NCBI RefSeq assembly: GCF_050589825.1 | Contig: NZ_JBNGOZ010000005.1 | Location: forward strand, 62,001 to 126,000 | Length of the DNA: 64,000 nucleotides | Origin: Carboxylicivirga longa | GTDB lineage: Bacteria > Bacteroidota > Bacteroidia > Bacteroidales > Marinilabiliaceae | Direction: 5' to 3' | Part shown: in pieces, positions 38,325-46,310 of the stretch | Layout of the letters: every line of letters begins with the position of its first letter | Position numbering within the stretch: position 1 is the stretch's first letter | Position numbers and translations under genes: made by a program | Notes under the pieces: generated by a model | Told to the model about the DNA's origin: nothing | Seen by the model: only the letters and a program-made list of their open reading frames with translations | The model's database searches: none

Positions 38325-39797
38325 ATGAAAAAGCTCAAGCCCATTATGTTTGTAGGCACTTGCTCCGATGTGGGCAAGAGTGTTATCAATACCGGATTCT
38401 GCCGTATCCTGTTGCAGGATGGCTACCGGCCGGCACCTTTCAAAGCACAAAACTTATCACTGAACAGCTATGCCACACCGGAGGGATTGGAAATTGGGCG
38501 TGCTCAGGCTACTCAGGCCGAGGCCTGCGGCATTACTCCGCATGTGGATATGAATCCTGTTTTGCTGAAACCGGGAGGAGAGGGCATGGCTCAGCTGGTT
38601 CTTCACGGTAAGCCTGTGGATAAGCTTGCGGCGCTTGATTATTACCGGCAGCCCAGCAATGCGCTTTTGTTCGAGGAGGCTTATGCTGCCTTTCGGCGTT
38701 TGGCAAAAAGTTATGCACCCATTGTGTTGGAAGGGGCAGGTGCCATTGCCGAGCTTAATCTGCAGCAGCGCGATATTGTGAATATGCGCATGGCCAAGCG
38801 TGTGGGTGCCGATGTTTATCTGGTGGCCGACATTGACCGGGGTGGTGTTTTTGCCAGTGTGTATGGAGCGCTTATGTTATTGCCTCCTGATGAGCGTAAG
38901 CTGATAAAGGGTGTTATTATTAATAAATTTAGGGGTGATACGCGCCTGTTTGCTGATGGACGACGTATGATAGAAGAGCTATGTGGTATTCCGGTTGTGG
39001 GTGTTGTTCCCTTTTTTACAGATATTTACATAGAAGATGAAGATGCCGTAAGCCTGGATGGGCGTAATGCTAGGGCGGTGGATGATAAGGTGAATGTGGC
39101 CGTGGTTCAGCTGCCCCACATTTCTAACTTTACTGATTTTGATGCTTTAGAGTTTGATGAGCGTGTTCATCTTTATTACTCTCTCGGTAAGCATGAGCTG
39201 GCAAAGGCTGATATTGTGATATTGCCCGGAACCAAAAGTACTATTCATGATTTACAGTTTATTGCTCAGCGAGGCATCCCGGATCTTTTACATCAATTGA
39301 TTGCGCAAGGAAAGAGTGTGATCGGTATTTGCGGCGGTTATCAAATGATGGGAACCTGTATTCATGACCCAAATCAGCTTGAGGGGGGTGATAAGGAGGC
39401 TAACGGAATGGGTTTGTTGCCCATTGAAACTACCATAGAGGTGCATAAGAAAACAGTGCAGCAAGAATTTTACTTTCTGGATAATATTGAGCTCTGTAAG
39501 GGCTATGAGATACACATGGGGCAAAGTGATATAGGATTGGTGAGTACACCTCTGGTGAAAACGCTTGACGGGCATTTTGAGGGAACCTACTTAAATGTAC
39601 ACTGCTGGGGTACTTATATGCATGGAATCCTCGATAATCAGGTAGTCATTGATCATTTGCTAGCGCCCTACACTAACAAGTCGGGCAGTAAACTTGGCTA
39701 TAGTGATTTTAAAGAGCAATCTTACAATCGTTTGGCCGATCATTTGCGTAAATATATTAATGTGGACGCCATTTGCAGGGAGGCGGGGATAGGATGA
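38325..39797 (+). CDS. cobQ: Cobyric acid synthase
   Basis: The protein has 490 residues, the family's normal length. It amidates side chains b, d, e and g of adenosylcobyrinic a,c-diamide in B12 synthesis. The N-terminal half has the P-loop-like FVGTCSDVGKSVINTGFCR, FKAQNLSLNSYATPEGLEIGRAQATQAEACG, and VLEGAGAIAELNL. The C-terminal glutaminase half has VIGICGGYQMMG with the catalytic Cys and a late His in YLNVHCWGTYMHG. No other cobalamin gene lies nearby. The stop codon TGA (39795-39797) runs into an IS-end sequence that starts at 39796, so the last residues may differ from relatives. Confidence 0.97.
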   Translation: MKKLKPIMFVGTCSDVGKSVINTGFCRILLQDGYRPAPFKAQNLSLNSYATPEGLEIGRAQATQAEACGITPHVDMNPVLLKPGGEGMAQLVLHGKPVDKLAALDYYRQPSNALLFEEAYAAFRRLAKSYAPIVLEGAGAIAELNLQQRDIVNMRMAKRVGADVYLVADIDRGGVFASVYGALMLLPPDERKLIKGVIINKFRGDTRLFADGRRMIEELCGIPVVGVVPFFTDIYIEDEDAVSLDGRNARAVDDKVNVAVVQLPHISNFTDFDALEFDERVHLYYSLGKHELAKADIVILPGTKSTIHDLQFIAQRGIPDLLHQLIAQGKSVIGICGGYQMMGTCIHDPNQLEGGDKEANGMGLLPIETTIEVHKKTVQQEFYFLDNIELCKGYEIHMGQSDIGLVSTPLVKTLDGHFEGTYLNVHCWGTYMHGILDNQVVIDHLLAPYTNKSGSKLGYSDFKEQSYNRLADHLRKYINVDAICREAGIG

Positions 39798-39812
39798 ATT
39801 TGCACCTGATCC
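39796..39812 (+). mobile_element. Solo IS right-end sequence abutting cobQ
   Basis: GAATTTGCACCTGATCC is identical to the sequence that follows the transposase remnant at 40378-40394. A one-mismatch copy lies at 40162-40178. It has no transposase next to it. It overlaps the last two bases of the cobQ stop codon. Confidence 0.6.
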
Positions 39813-40093
39813 TATGCCTGATATTCAACCCACTCCGGGATTGGTGAATGTTGTTAAATGAACCCACAGGTTGTCACCTGTGGCTATAGATATTTGAACC
39901 CTTCGGGTTCAGAATTAAGATCTACTGACGCATACTCAAGGTTCTCATTAATTGATACATGAACTGTTCCTTATTCACTTTTAAGTCCATCTAGGTCTAA
40001 GAAAAGCATTTACTTCATAAGCGCTGTATACATTCTTCCCTTTGCCCTTGAAGGCAAGGGGAAGTACGCTGCCATAGGCGGTGGGATGGGGAT

Positions 40094-40178
40094 CAATTCA
40101 GAGGTGTTAAGGATGTCAACTTTTTCCTCTACCGTCTCTGCAAAATTTATGCGTAGACCCAGAATTTGCATCTGATCC
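40094..40178 (+). pseudogene. Transposase 3' end fragment, copy 1 (85-bp direct repeat)
   Basis: It encodes QFRGVKDVNFFLYRLCKIYA followed by TAG (40154-40156) and then an IS end. It differs at 3 of 85 positions from 40310-40394. Upstream sequence (before 40094) is unrelated to a transposase, so only the last 20 codons remain. Confidence 0.75.
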
Positions 40179-40394
40179 GATTTGACGCCTTTGCTACCAT
40201 ACGCCGCACCTTTGAAACGCATCATGAAACAATCATCAACTACTTCAATGGAAGAAGCACCAATGCGGCGGCTGAATCATTTAATGCTAAAATCAAAGAC
40301 TTCAGAAGACAATTCAGAGGTGTTAAAGATGTCAACTTTTTCCTCTACCGTCTCTGTAAAATTTATGCGTAGACCCAGAATTTGCACCTGATCC
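40179..40394 (+). pseudogene. ISL3/ISAon1-like transposase C-terminal fragment, copy 2
   Basis: About 64 codons remain (stop TAG at 40370-40372), encoding FETHHETIINYFNGRSTNAAAESF, then NAKIKDFRRQFRGVKDV. This is the C-terminal end of the DDE domain of IS204/IS1001-like (ISL3, ISAon1 group) transposases, including the catalytic-Glu helix AAAESFNAKIK. No start, no DDE Asp residues and no left end are present. The 3' part (40310-40394) is the second copy of the direct repeat. Confidence 0.8.
40310..40394 (+). repeat. 85-bp direct repeat, second copy
   Basis: It matches 40094-40178 at 82 of 85 positions with an offset of exactly 216 bases. It spans the last 20 transposase codons, the stop and the IS end GAATTTGCACCTGATCC. 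Confidence 0.85.
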
Positions 40395-40450
40395 ACCCTT
40401 CGGGTTCAGAATTGGGTTCAGAATTAAGATGCATGCGGTAAAATTAAGGC

Positions 40451-40486
40451 ATAAAAAAAGGGAAAGATTTTCATCCTTCCCTTTTT
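40451..40486 (-). terminator. Intrinsic terminator of the tRNA-Phe transcript
   Basis: Arms aaaaagggaa (40455-40464) and ttcccttttt (40477-40486) lie just past the 3' end of the second tRNA. On the minus strand a T-run follows (complement of 40451-40459). Confidence 0.8.
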
Positions 40487-40487
40487 G

Positions 40488-40560
<73 letters not shown>

Positions 40561-40618
40561 GAGTTACTTTTACCGGAGTAAAAATAACATAAACAATAAC
40601 CCTTTACCCTTTTAGATG

Positions 40619-40642
40619 AATAACCTGTCCCCACAGGTTATT
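40619..40642. repeat. Perfect 10-bp inverted repeat between the tRNA genes
   Basis: Arms aataacctgt (40619-40628) and acaggttatt (40633-40642) with a CCCC loop. It could form a hairpin in the tRNA precursor and guide its cleavage. No T-run follows. Confidence 0.6.
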
Positions 40643-40672
40643 ACTAAACCCTAAAATCAGCCTTACGACTGG

Positions 40673-40745
<73 letters not shown>

Positions 40746-40898
40746 AATCTTCGCAACACCCCGCGTATCGGGACTTTTAGCAGCAATCCTTCCGAATTGC
40801 GGTTGCAAATATAGGCAAAGATTTTAGACTGCAAAAACATTTTTCAAATTTTAATGACGCTTTTTTTTGTGAGCAGTGTTAATTTGCCTGATGTTTAG

Positions 40899-40906
40899 TA
40901 TTTTTG
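40899..40906 (+). promoter_or_regulatory. -7 element of the M16 protease operon
   Basis: TATTTTTG, 19 bases before the ATG at 40925. It contains a TTG in frame with the gene that could be mistaken for a start codon. Confidence 0.5.
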
Positions 40907-40924
40907 CAGCTTCAAAAAAAAATA

Positions 40925-42145
40925 ATGGATTATCAGATATTCACTTTGTCAAATGGTATTCGCGTCATTCATAAACAGGATAAGTCAGCAGTTGGATACT
41001 GTGGCCTGATTATAAATACCGGTTCACGCGACGAGAAGGAGGAAGAACATGGCATGGCACATTTTATCGAGCATGTCATTTTTAAGGGTACTAAAAAGCG
41101 GAAGGCTTATCACGTGCTAAGTCGTCTTGATGATGTGGGCGGGGAGTTAAATGCCTACACCACCAAAGAAGAAACATGTATATATGCCTCTTTTCTGAAG
41201 CAGGACTATGAGCGTGCCATAGAGTTGATCCATGATATTACCTTTAACTCCACCTTTCCGCCCAAAGAGTTGGCTAAGGAAAAAGAGGTGATTGTGGATG
41301 AGATAAACTCGTATAAAGACAGTCCGGCCGAGTTTATTTTCGATGAGTTTGAGGAGATGCTCTTCAAAAACGATCCGATGGGGCGCAATATTCTTGGCAC
41401 CGAACAGAAGCTGAAAACTTTTGACGAAAAAATGATACGTCAGTTTATGCACACCAACTATAATACAGATCAAATGGTGTTTTGCTCAGTGGGAAATGCT
41501 TCGTTTAAGAAAATTGTAAAGTGGGCCGAAAAGTACTTTGGTGATGTGCCGGAAAACCGACGCTCTTATACTCGTCCTGCGGTGGTTGGATATTTACCCG
41601 AGTCACAAACTATCGAAAAAGATACGCATCAGAGCCATGTGATCATCGGCAATGTAGCTTATGATTTTAATAGCAATAAGCGGCTGCATCTGCATCTGTT
41701 GAATAATCTGTTAGGTGGCCCGGGCATGAATTCCCGCCTTAACATGGCGCTTCGGGAGAAGAATGGGATTGCTTATAATGTAGAATCGAGTTATACACCT
41801 TACTATGGGACCGGTATTTTTACTATCTATTTTGGAACCGACGAAGAGAATCTGATACGCTCTTTTGATATTATCGATAAGGAAATGCGGGTATTGCGAA
41901 ACAAATCTTTAGGAGCCCTGCAATTACATAAGGCAGCCCGTCAGCTCAAAGGGCAGATTACTATTTCGTCAGATAATCGTGAAAATTTAATGCTGTCGAT
42001 GGGTAAGAGTTTTATGCTGTACAATCAGGTGGATCCGCTGGAGACCATCTATCAGAAAATTGACGAGATAACAGCCACCGACATACTGGAAGTGGCCAAT
42101 GAGATTCTTAACCCCAATCAACTATCGTACCTAATTTATCAGTAG
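40925..42145 (+). CDS. M16 family zinc peptidase (PMPCB/insulinase type)
   Basis: The protein has 406 residues with no signal peptide and a predicted cytoplasmic location. The inverted zinc motif HxxEH is in GMAHFIEHVIFKGTKKR, and the third ligand Glu is about 75 residues later in the EKEVIVDEINSYKDSP region. The C-terminal M16 half carries GGPGMNSRLNMALREKNGIAYNVES, the substrate-clamp motif with Arg and Tyr. Such single-chain M16B proteins work as dimers that degrade peptides in a closed chamber. Its stop is 1 base before the O-methyltransferase ATG, so they form an operon. Confidence 0.94.
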   Translation: MDYQIFTLSNGIRVIHKQDKSAVGYCGLIINTGSRDEKEEEHGMAHFIEHVIFKGTKKRKAYHVLSRLDDVGGELNAYTTKEETCIYASFLKQDYERAIELIHDITFNSTFPPKELAKEKEVIVDEINSYKDSPAEFIFDEFEEMLFKNDPMGRNILGTEQKLKTFDEKMIRQFMHTNYNTDQMVFCSVGNASFKKIVKWAEKYFGDVPENRRSYTRPAVVGYLPESQTIEKDTHQSHVIIGNVAYDFNSNKRLHLHLLNNLLGGPGMNSRLNMALREKNGIAYNVESSYTPYYGTGIFTIYFGTDEENLIRSFDIIDKEMRVLRNKSLGALQLHKAARQLKGQITISSDNRENLMLSMGKSFMLYNQVDPLETIYQKIDEITATDILEVANEILNPNQLSYLIYQ

Positions 42146-42146
42146 C

Positions 42147-42791
42147 ATGACTAATATTTCAATCGATCTTGAACAATATATTCTTAATCATATTGACGAT
42201 GAACCGGCTGTATTGAAGGAGCTGAATCGGCAGACCCATATTAAAATGTTGCAGCCCCGTATGTTAAGTGGTCATCTGCAGGGACAAATACTGAAGATGT
42301 TCTGTAGGATGATCAACCCCCGTCGCATTTTGGAGATTGGTGCTTTCACTGGTTACTCAGCGCTGAGTATGTGTATGGGTTTGAGCAGGGAGGATGCGAC
42401 GATTGATACCATTGAGATTAATGATGAGAATGAAGAGTTTATTCAGTCGTTTATCGATAAGGCAGGCATGGCCGACAAGATAAAGCTGCACATTGGTAAC
42501 GCCCTGGATATTATACCGCAGCTAGATACGAAATATGACCTGGTATTTATGGATGGTGATAAGCGGCAATATTGCCGTTATTACGATTTGGTGTTTGATA
42601 AGCTGAATCGGGGTGCTTACATCCTGGCCGATAACATCCTTTGGGACGGTAAAGTAGTGGGGGGTGTGCCGGAAAATGACACTTATACAAAGGAAATTCA
42701 GGCTTTTAACGATAGGGTAAAGGCTGATGATCGGGTAGAGACGGTTATTCTGCCGTTTCGGGATGGTATATCCGTGATTCGTAAGAAATAA
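42147..42791 (+). CDS. SAM-dependent O-methyltransferase (catechol-OMT-like)
   Basis: The protein has 214 residues. It is a class I methyltransferase of the YrrM/CCoAOMT type. Motif I is RRILEIGAFTGYSALSM, with IDTIEINDENEEF next. The metal-binding part is DLVFMDGDKRQYCRYYDLVFDKLNRGAYILADNILWDGKV (Asp and Asn ligands). It is cytoplasmic. The substrate is unknown; relatives modify catechols or 5-hydroxyuridine-type tRNA bases. It is second in the operon with the M16 protease. Confidence 0.93.
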   Translation: MTNISIDLEQYILNHIDDEPAVLKELNRQTHIKMLQPRMLSGHLQGQILKMFCRMINPRRILEIGAFTGYSALSMCMGLSREDATIDTIEINDENEEFIQSFIDKAGMADKIKLHIGNALDIIPQLDTKYDLVFMDGDKRQYCRYYDLVFDKLNRGAYILADNILWDGKVVGGVPENDTYTKEIQAFNDRVKADDRVETVILPFRDGISVIRKK

Positions 42792-42841
42792 AACTTTTTA
42801 AACTAAGCCGTGTTTACTTCTCATCAACGAAATTGATAGGT

Positions 42842-43333
42842 ATGAAAACAGCTATTTTCTATGGTTCGTCTACAGGTAATACACAATTTGTGGCCGATAA
42901 AATACATCGTGCGCTGCCGGGTGCTGATTGTTTGGCAGTTAATGATCTGAGTATTGAGCAGATAATGAAATACGATCATATTATTTTGGGCACCTCCACG
43001 TGGGGGGTGGGTAACTTGCAGGATGATTTCGAGCTATTTGTCGACCTTCTGTTATCGCTGGATATGTCCGATAAAACATTTGCACTCTTTGGCCTTGGCG
43101 ATCAGCATACTTACCCCGATACTTTTTGTAATGGTATGGGAAAGTTGTATCATCTGCTCAAAGGAAAGGGCTGGAAGGTGATTGGTCATACTTCCGTTGA
43201 GGGGTATGACTTTTCTGAGTCGGAGGCGCAGGTTGGTGACCAGCTTGTTGGCCTCGCACTCGATGAGGATAATGAGCCGGATTTAAGTGATGCACGGATT
43301 GAGAAATGGGTAGCGCAATTAAGTTTATCATGA
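42842..43333 (+). CDS. fldA: Flavodoxin (long chain)
   Basis: The start is the ATG at 42842. The protein has 163 residues. It is an FMN electron carrier. The phosphate loop GSSTGNTQ, the first flavin loop GTSTWGVGNLQDDF and the second loop GLGDQHTYPDTFCNGMG are all present. The extra loop of long-chain flavodoxins (residues about 118-140) is there as well. It follows the O-methyltransferase by 50 bases and may be cotranscribed. The flavin reductase at 12.6 kb is a possible donor. Radical SAM enzymes in this window are possible acceptors. Confidence 0.96.
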   Translation: MKTAIFYGSSTGNTQFVADKIHRALPGADCLAVNDLSIEQIMKYDHIILGTSTWGVGNLQDDFELFVDLLLSLDMSDKTFALFGLGDQHTYPDTFCNGMGKLYHLLKGKGWKVIGHTSVEGYDFSESEAQVGDQLVGLALDEDNEPDLSDARIEKWVAQLSLS

Positions 43334-43492
43334 AGTATCATGCTGAAAGAGTGCATCTTTCGAGTGTAAGCAAGCGCTTTGTCATTAATATCGTGGCGAT
43401 GGTCTTATCAAATCAGCTCTAAGTCAATTTTTTAAGTGTGATTGTTCATTTTGCCTTACATTTAATAGTACAACGAATTAACAGGTGCTATT

Positions 43493-44950
43493 ATGTATCT
43501 TGATGAGCAGGTCTTCAATGAAGTTTCATCGCAGCATGAGGCCTTTAGTTATTGCCTGACTGGCAAAGGTGAGGTGCTTCAGTCAAAGGGTAGGTTTGTT
43601 GCTCAGGGGCTTATGCCGTCGGGCGATGAACTGATGGATTTATTGCCGGCAGCCGTTGTTTCTGCGTTTCATCAGTTTGTAATATCAAGCCGGGAGCGTC
43701 ATTTCATAGACATGATGGTATGTGGCGATGAGGGCGTTTGGGTCGTAAATTGTCGATTTAAACGTAGCGAAGAGGATATTGAGTTTACAGGTTTTTTGCC
43801 CCTTGGGCAGGTTGAAGGGGCTATGGTTCCCATCGATAAGTTGCCCTACCCTGTGGCAATGGCTAATAAAGAAGGGGAGATACTGCAGCTCAACCGTTCT
43901 TTTATAGATTTTTTTCTCGATCACAGAATTATAGCCAAGCCCATCCTTATTCAGGATGTCATTAAAACCAATGAGCTGTCGCCCGAAGAATTTGAGTACA
44001 GTAAGATGATTAACTCTGGGGTTAATACGCGAGCTGTGCTATGTCAATTTAAGGGCGATAAAAACCATACTTTCCTGCTGAATCTGATTCCTGTTGATTA
44101 TCGCAGTAGGAAGGTTTATCTGATAGTAGTAAAGGATTTGACACAGTTTATTGACGTGCAGCAAAGCCTTGAAGATCAGAAGCAGAATCTTCAAAAACAG
44201 ATGCAAGAAGAGTTCGCCACAAGCCGATCGCTTGAGTTAAGGCTTCTTCGTAAGACCCGGCTTGAATCCCTGGGTGATATCGCCTCCGGTATCTTTTATG
44301 AGTTAAACCAGCCTTTGTTGCAACTTAGCAGCGAGCTTAATGAGTTTTTTGACCGGGGGAAGAAGGGAGTTTTGACGAATGATGATTTTGTACAGAAGTC
44401 AGAAGAGATACAGTGTCAGATAGTACGCATGCAGGATGTTGTTAATGAGATTATGGAATTTTCTACCTTTTCGGAAACTCCTTATGAATGTCTGGAGCTT
44501 AAAAAGGTGTTGAATATTGTGCTTGAGGATGTGAGCTATCAGGAACTTACAGGGCTGGTGCTGGTGCTTAATCAGCAAGCCGATGTGTTGGTTATGGGCA
44601 GGTCTTATGAGTTGGAGCAGATATTTGTTAATATTCTCATTAATAGTATTCAGTCTTTGCAGGCTAAGAGTATGCAGGAAAGAGATTTTACACCCCGTAT
44701 AAAGATTAATATTGAGCAAAAAGGGGCAATGGTGCATATTAGCTTTTGGGATAATGGATTGGGAGCATCAACTAAGGTTCTGAAGCAGGTGCTTAAGCCT
44801 TTTTATACCACCCGTAAAGCTTTGGGAGGCTCTGGATTGGGCCTGTTTGTTGTTAATAATCTCATGCGTAAGATGGAAGGTTGGGTGATCGTGGACTCAA
44901 TGCCCGGTAAGTATTTTGAAACAAAACTTGGCTTCCCCCTGGCAGATTAG
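43493..44950 (+). CDS. Histidine-kinase-like protein with Tyr in place of the phospho-acceptor His
   Basis: The protein has 485 residues, no membrane segments, and is soluble. Residues 1-110 are a divergent N-terminal sensor part. A PAS-like domain lies at about 112-218 (LPYPVAMANKEGEILQLNRSFIDFF). A coiled coil follows (220-250) and then the dimerisation segment ESLGDIASGIFYELNQPLLQL. Normal kinases have His where this protein has Tyr 269 (codon TAT at 44297-44299). The ATP-binding domain looks intact: IFVNILINSIQSL (N box), WDNGLGAS (G1) and GGSGLGLFVVNNLMRKM (G2). It is an orphan, with no receiver gene next to it. It may be a pseudokinase that binds ATP or remodels other kinases. Confidence 0.85.
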   Translation: MYLDEQVFNEVSSQHEAFSYCLTGKGEVLQSKGRFVAQGLMPSGDELMDLLPAAVVSAFHQFVISSRERHFIDMMVCGDEGVWVVNCRFKRSEEDIEFTGFLPLGQVEGAMVPIDKLPYPVAMANKEGEILQLNRSFIDFFLDHRIIAKPILIQDVIKTNELSPEEFEYSKMINSGVNTRAVLCQFKGDKNHTFLLNLIPVDYRSRKVYLIVVKDLTQFIDVQQSLEDQKQNLQKQMQEEFATSRSLELRLLRKTRLESLGDIASGIFYELNQPLLQLSSELNEFFDRGKKGVLTNDDFVQKSEEIQCQIVRMQDVVNEIMEFSTFSETPYECLELKKVLNIVLEDVSYQELTGLVLVLNQQADVLVMGRSYELEQIFVNILINSIQSLQAKSMQERDFTPRIKINIEQKGAMVHISFWDNGLGASTKVLKQVLKPFYTTRKALGGSGLGLFVVNNLMRKMEGWVIVDSMPGKYFETKLGFPLAD

Positions 44951-44993
44951 TCGGGCAGGGGTGAGTAGGGATTAAGCAATGGTACTTTGTTTT

Positions 44994-45248
44994 TTAATCA
45001 GAAATTAAACGATCCAGGTCGCGCTTGCCAAAAAGTGTAGGATAATCATCCAGAAACTGCTCCATTACCACACGCATCACTGCTTCGCGCATAAATTTCG
45101 ATTTATTGGCAATTTTATACTTTTTGCAATAAATATTTACCGCATCATTTTCTTTATCATTAAGCAGAAAAGTGGCCTTGTGTTTACGTAGTAAGGCCTG
45201 TTCGCGTGAGATAACTTTTTGTTTGCTTTTCTTTTGTTTTTTTGCCAT
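44994..45248 (-). CDS. Small basic ribbon-helix-helix-like protein, function unknown
   Basis: The protein has 84 residues. A Lys/Arg-rich N-terminal tail of about 25 residues precedes KATFLLNDKENDAVNIYCKKYKIANKSKFMREAVMRVV, a strand-helix-helix arrangement like ribbon-helix-helix DNA-binding proteins (compare MobC/Arc). An acidic C-terminus (MEQFLDDYPTLFGKRDLDRLISD) follows. It probably binds DNA as a dimer, but the targets are unknown. A TATTTTTG element lies 24 bases upstream. It is divergent from the yebC gene. Confidence 0.65.
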   Translation of the reverse strand: MAKKQKKSKQKVISREQALLRKHKATFLLNDKENDAVNIYCKKYKIANKSKFMREAVMRVVMEQFLDDYPTLFGKRDLDRLISD

Positions 45249-45271
45249 TTACGCCCAGTGATTACCGGGTA

Positions 45272-45279
45272 CAAAAATA
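45272..45279 (-). promoter_or_regulatory. -7 element of the small basic protein gene
   Basis: TATTTTTG on the minus strand, 24 bases before the ATG at 45248. No -33 TTG was found. Confidence 0.45.
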
Positions 45280-45385
45280 ATAAATAATAGTGTATTAAAA
45301 ATTTTACATGCCGCTCATCGTCCTTTTTTGCCGGCAATTTTTAGGATAAAATAGGACGAATGATAGATAAATCAAAAATCCCTTA

Positions 45386-45393
45386 TAAATTTG
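45386..45393 (+). promoter_or_regulatory. -7 element setting the yebC start
   Basis: TAAATTTG lies 30 bases before the ATG at 45423 and downstream of an in-frame ATG at 45360. It therefore favours the later start. Confidence 0.5.
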
Positions 45394-45422
45394 TGGGATA
45401 TTATAATGAATTAAATAAAGAA

Positions 45423-46133
45423 ATGGGACGCGCATTTGAATACAGAAAGGCCACCAAGCTGAAGCGTTGGGGTACAATGGCCAAAACATTTACAAAGATC
45501 GGGAAGCAAATAACCATGTGTGTGAAAGAAAGTGGTCCCGACCCGGCGAGTAACTCACGTTTACGTGTGTTAATCCAAAATGCCAAGGCAGCTAATATGC
45601 CTAAAGATAATGTTGAACGCGCCATAAAAAAAGCAACCAGCAAAGATACAGCGGATTATAAGGAGGTAGTGTATGAAGGCTACGGACCCTTTGGAACGGC
45701 TTTTATGGTAGAAACGGCAACAGATAATACCACACGTACCGTGGCCAATGTAAGATCTTATTTTAATAAGTATGGCGGATCGCTGGGAACCAGTGGTTGT
45801 GTGGACTATATGTTTGAGCATAAGTGCAACTTCAAAGTGGAAATGAAGGAGGGCCTTGACCTGGAGGAGCTGGAGCTGGAGCTTATTGATTTGGGTGTGC
45901 AGGAGATCTTTGAAGAGGATGGCTTTATTATGATCTACGGTGATTTTGAAGGTTTTGGACCTATTCAGAAGTATCTGGAAGATAATGATTTCAAAATTGA
46001 GAATGCTGAGTTTGAGCGCATTCCGCAGGATACGAAGGAGCTTAGTCCGGAGCAGATGGTTGAAATCGATAAGCTGTTGGCTAAATTTGAAGAGGACGAT
46101 GATGTGACCAATGTTTTTAATAACATTAAATAA
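45423..46133 (+). CDS. yebC: YebC/PmpR family protein (TACO1-like)
   Basis: The start is the ATG at 45423, giving MGRAFEYRKATKLKRWG, the usual family N-terminus. An earlier in-frame ATG (45360) lies before the promoter element. The protein has 236 residues. Family motifs are NSRLRVLIQNAKAANMPKDNVERAIKKA, YEGYGPFGTAFMVETATDNTTRTVANVRSYFNKYGGSLGTSGCVDYMF and an acidic C-terminal domain. YebC proteins were first called regulators and are now linked to ribosome stalling at proline-rich sequences. It is monocistronic with a terminator at 46156-46192. Confidence 0.95.
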   Translation: MGRAFEYRKATKLKRWGTMAKTFTKIGKQITMCVKESGPDPASNSRLRVLIQNAKAANMPKDNVERAIKKATSKDTADYKEVVYEGYGPFGTAFMVETATDNTTRTVANVRSYFNKYGGSLGTSGCVDYMFEHKCNFKVEMKEGLDLEELELELIDLGVQEIFEEDGFIMIYGDFEGFGPIQKYLEDNDFKIENAEFERIPQDTKELSPEQMVEIDKLLAKFEEDDDVTNVFNNIK

Positions 46134-46155
46134 GATATTACTCTAAGTTATATAG

Positions 46156-46192
46156 CGCGGCAATCTGAACAATTCGGGTTGTCGCGTTTTTT
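46156..46192 (+). terminator. Intrinsic terminator of yebC
   Basis: Arms cgcggcaa (46156-46163) and ttgtcgcg (46179-46186) pair with one G-U. A T-run follows (46187-46192). It lies 23 bases past the stop. Confidence 0.8.
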
Positions 46193-46310
46193 ATTGTAAT
46201 GAGTTTCATCAATAAATGATAGTAATGCTGTAAAGTATGAGATATATCCTTGCTTATGGCCGATGAGATGTGTATTTTTCAATCAGAAACACAATAAATA
46301 ACCAAATATT

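Larger units (their letters stand above)
39798..40487. other. IS graveyard and repeat-rich spacer between cobQ and tRNA-Phe (690 bp)
   Basis: It holds three copies of one IS end, two copies of a transposase 3' end, and hairpins at 39864-39883 (ccacaggt / acctgtgg) and 39896-39910 (gaaccc ttc gggttc). The string cccttcgggttcagaatt occurs at 39899-39916 and 40396-40413. In the second place gggttcagaatt is tandemly doubled (40402-40425). No intact gene was seen. Confidence 0.75.

Noticed and set aside
40010..40225. 71-codon minus-strand frame in the IS graveyard
   Set aside because: It runs antisense across a transposase remnant and repeat sequence; no coding character of its own.
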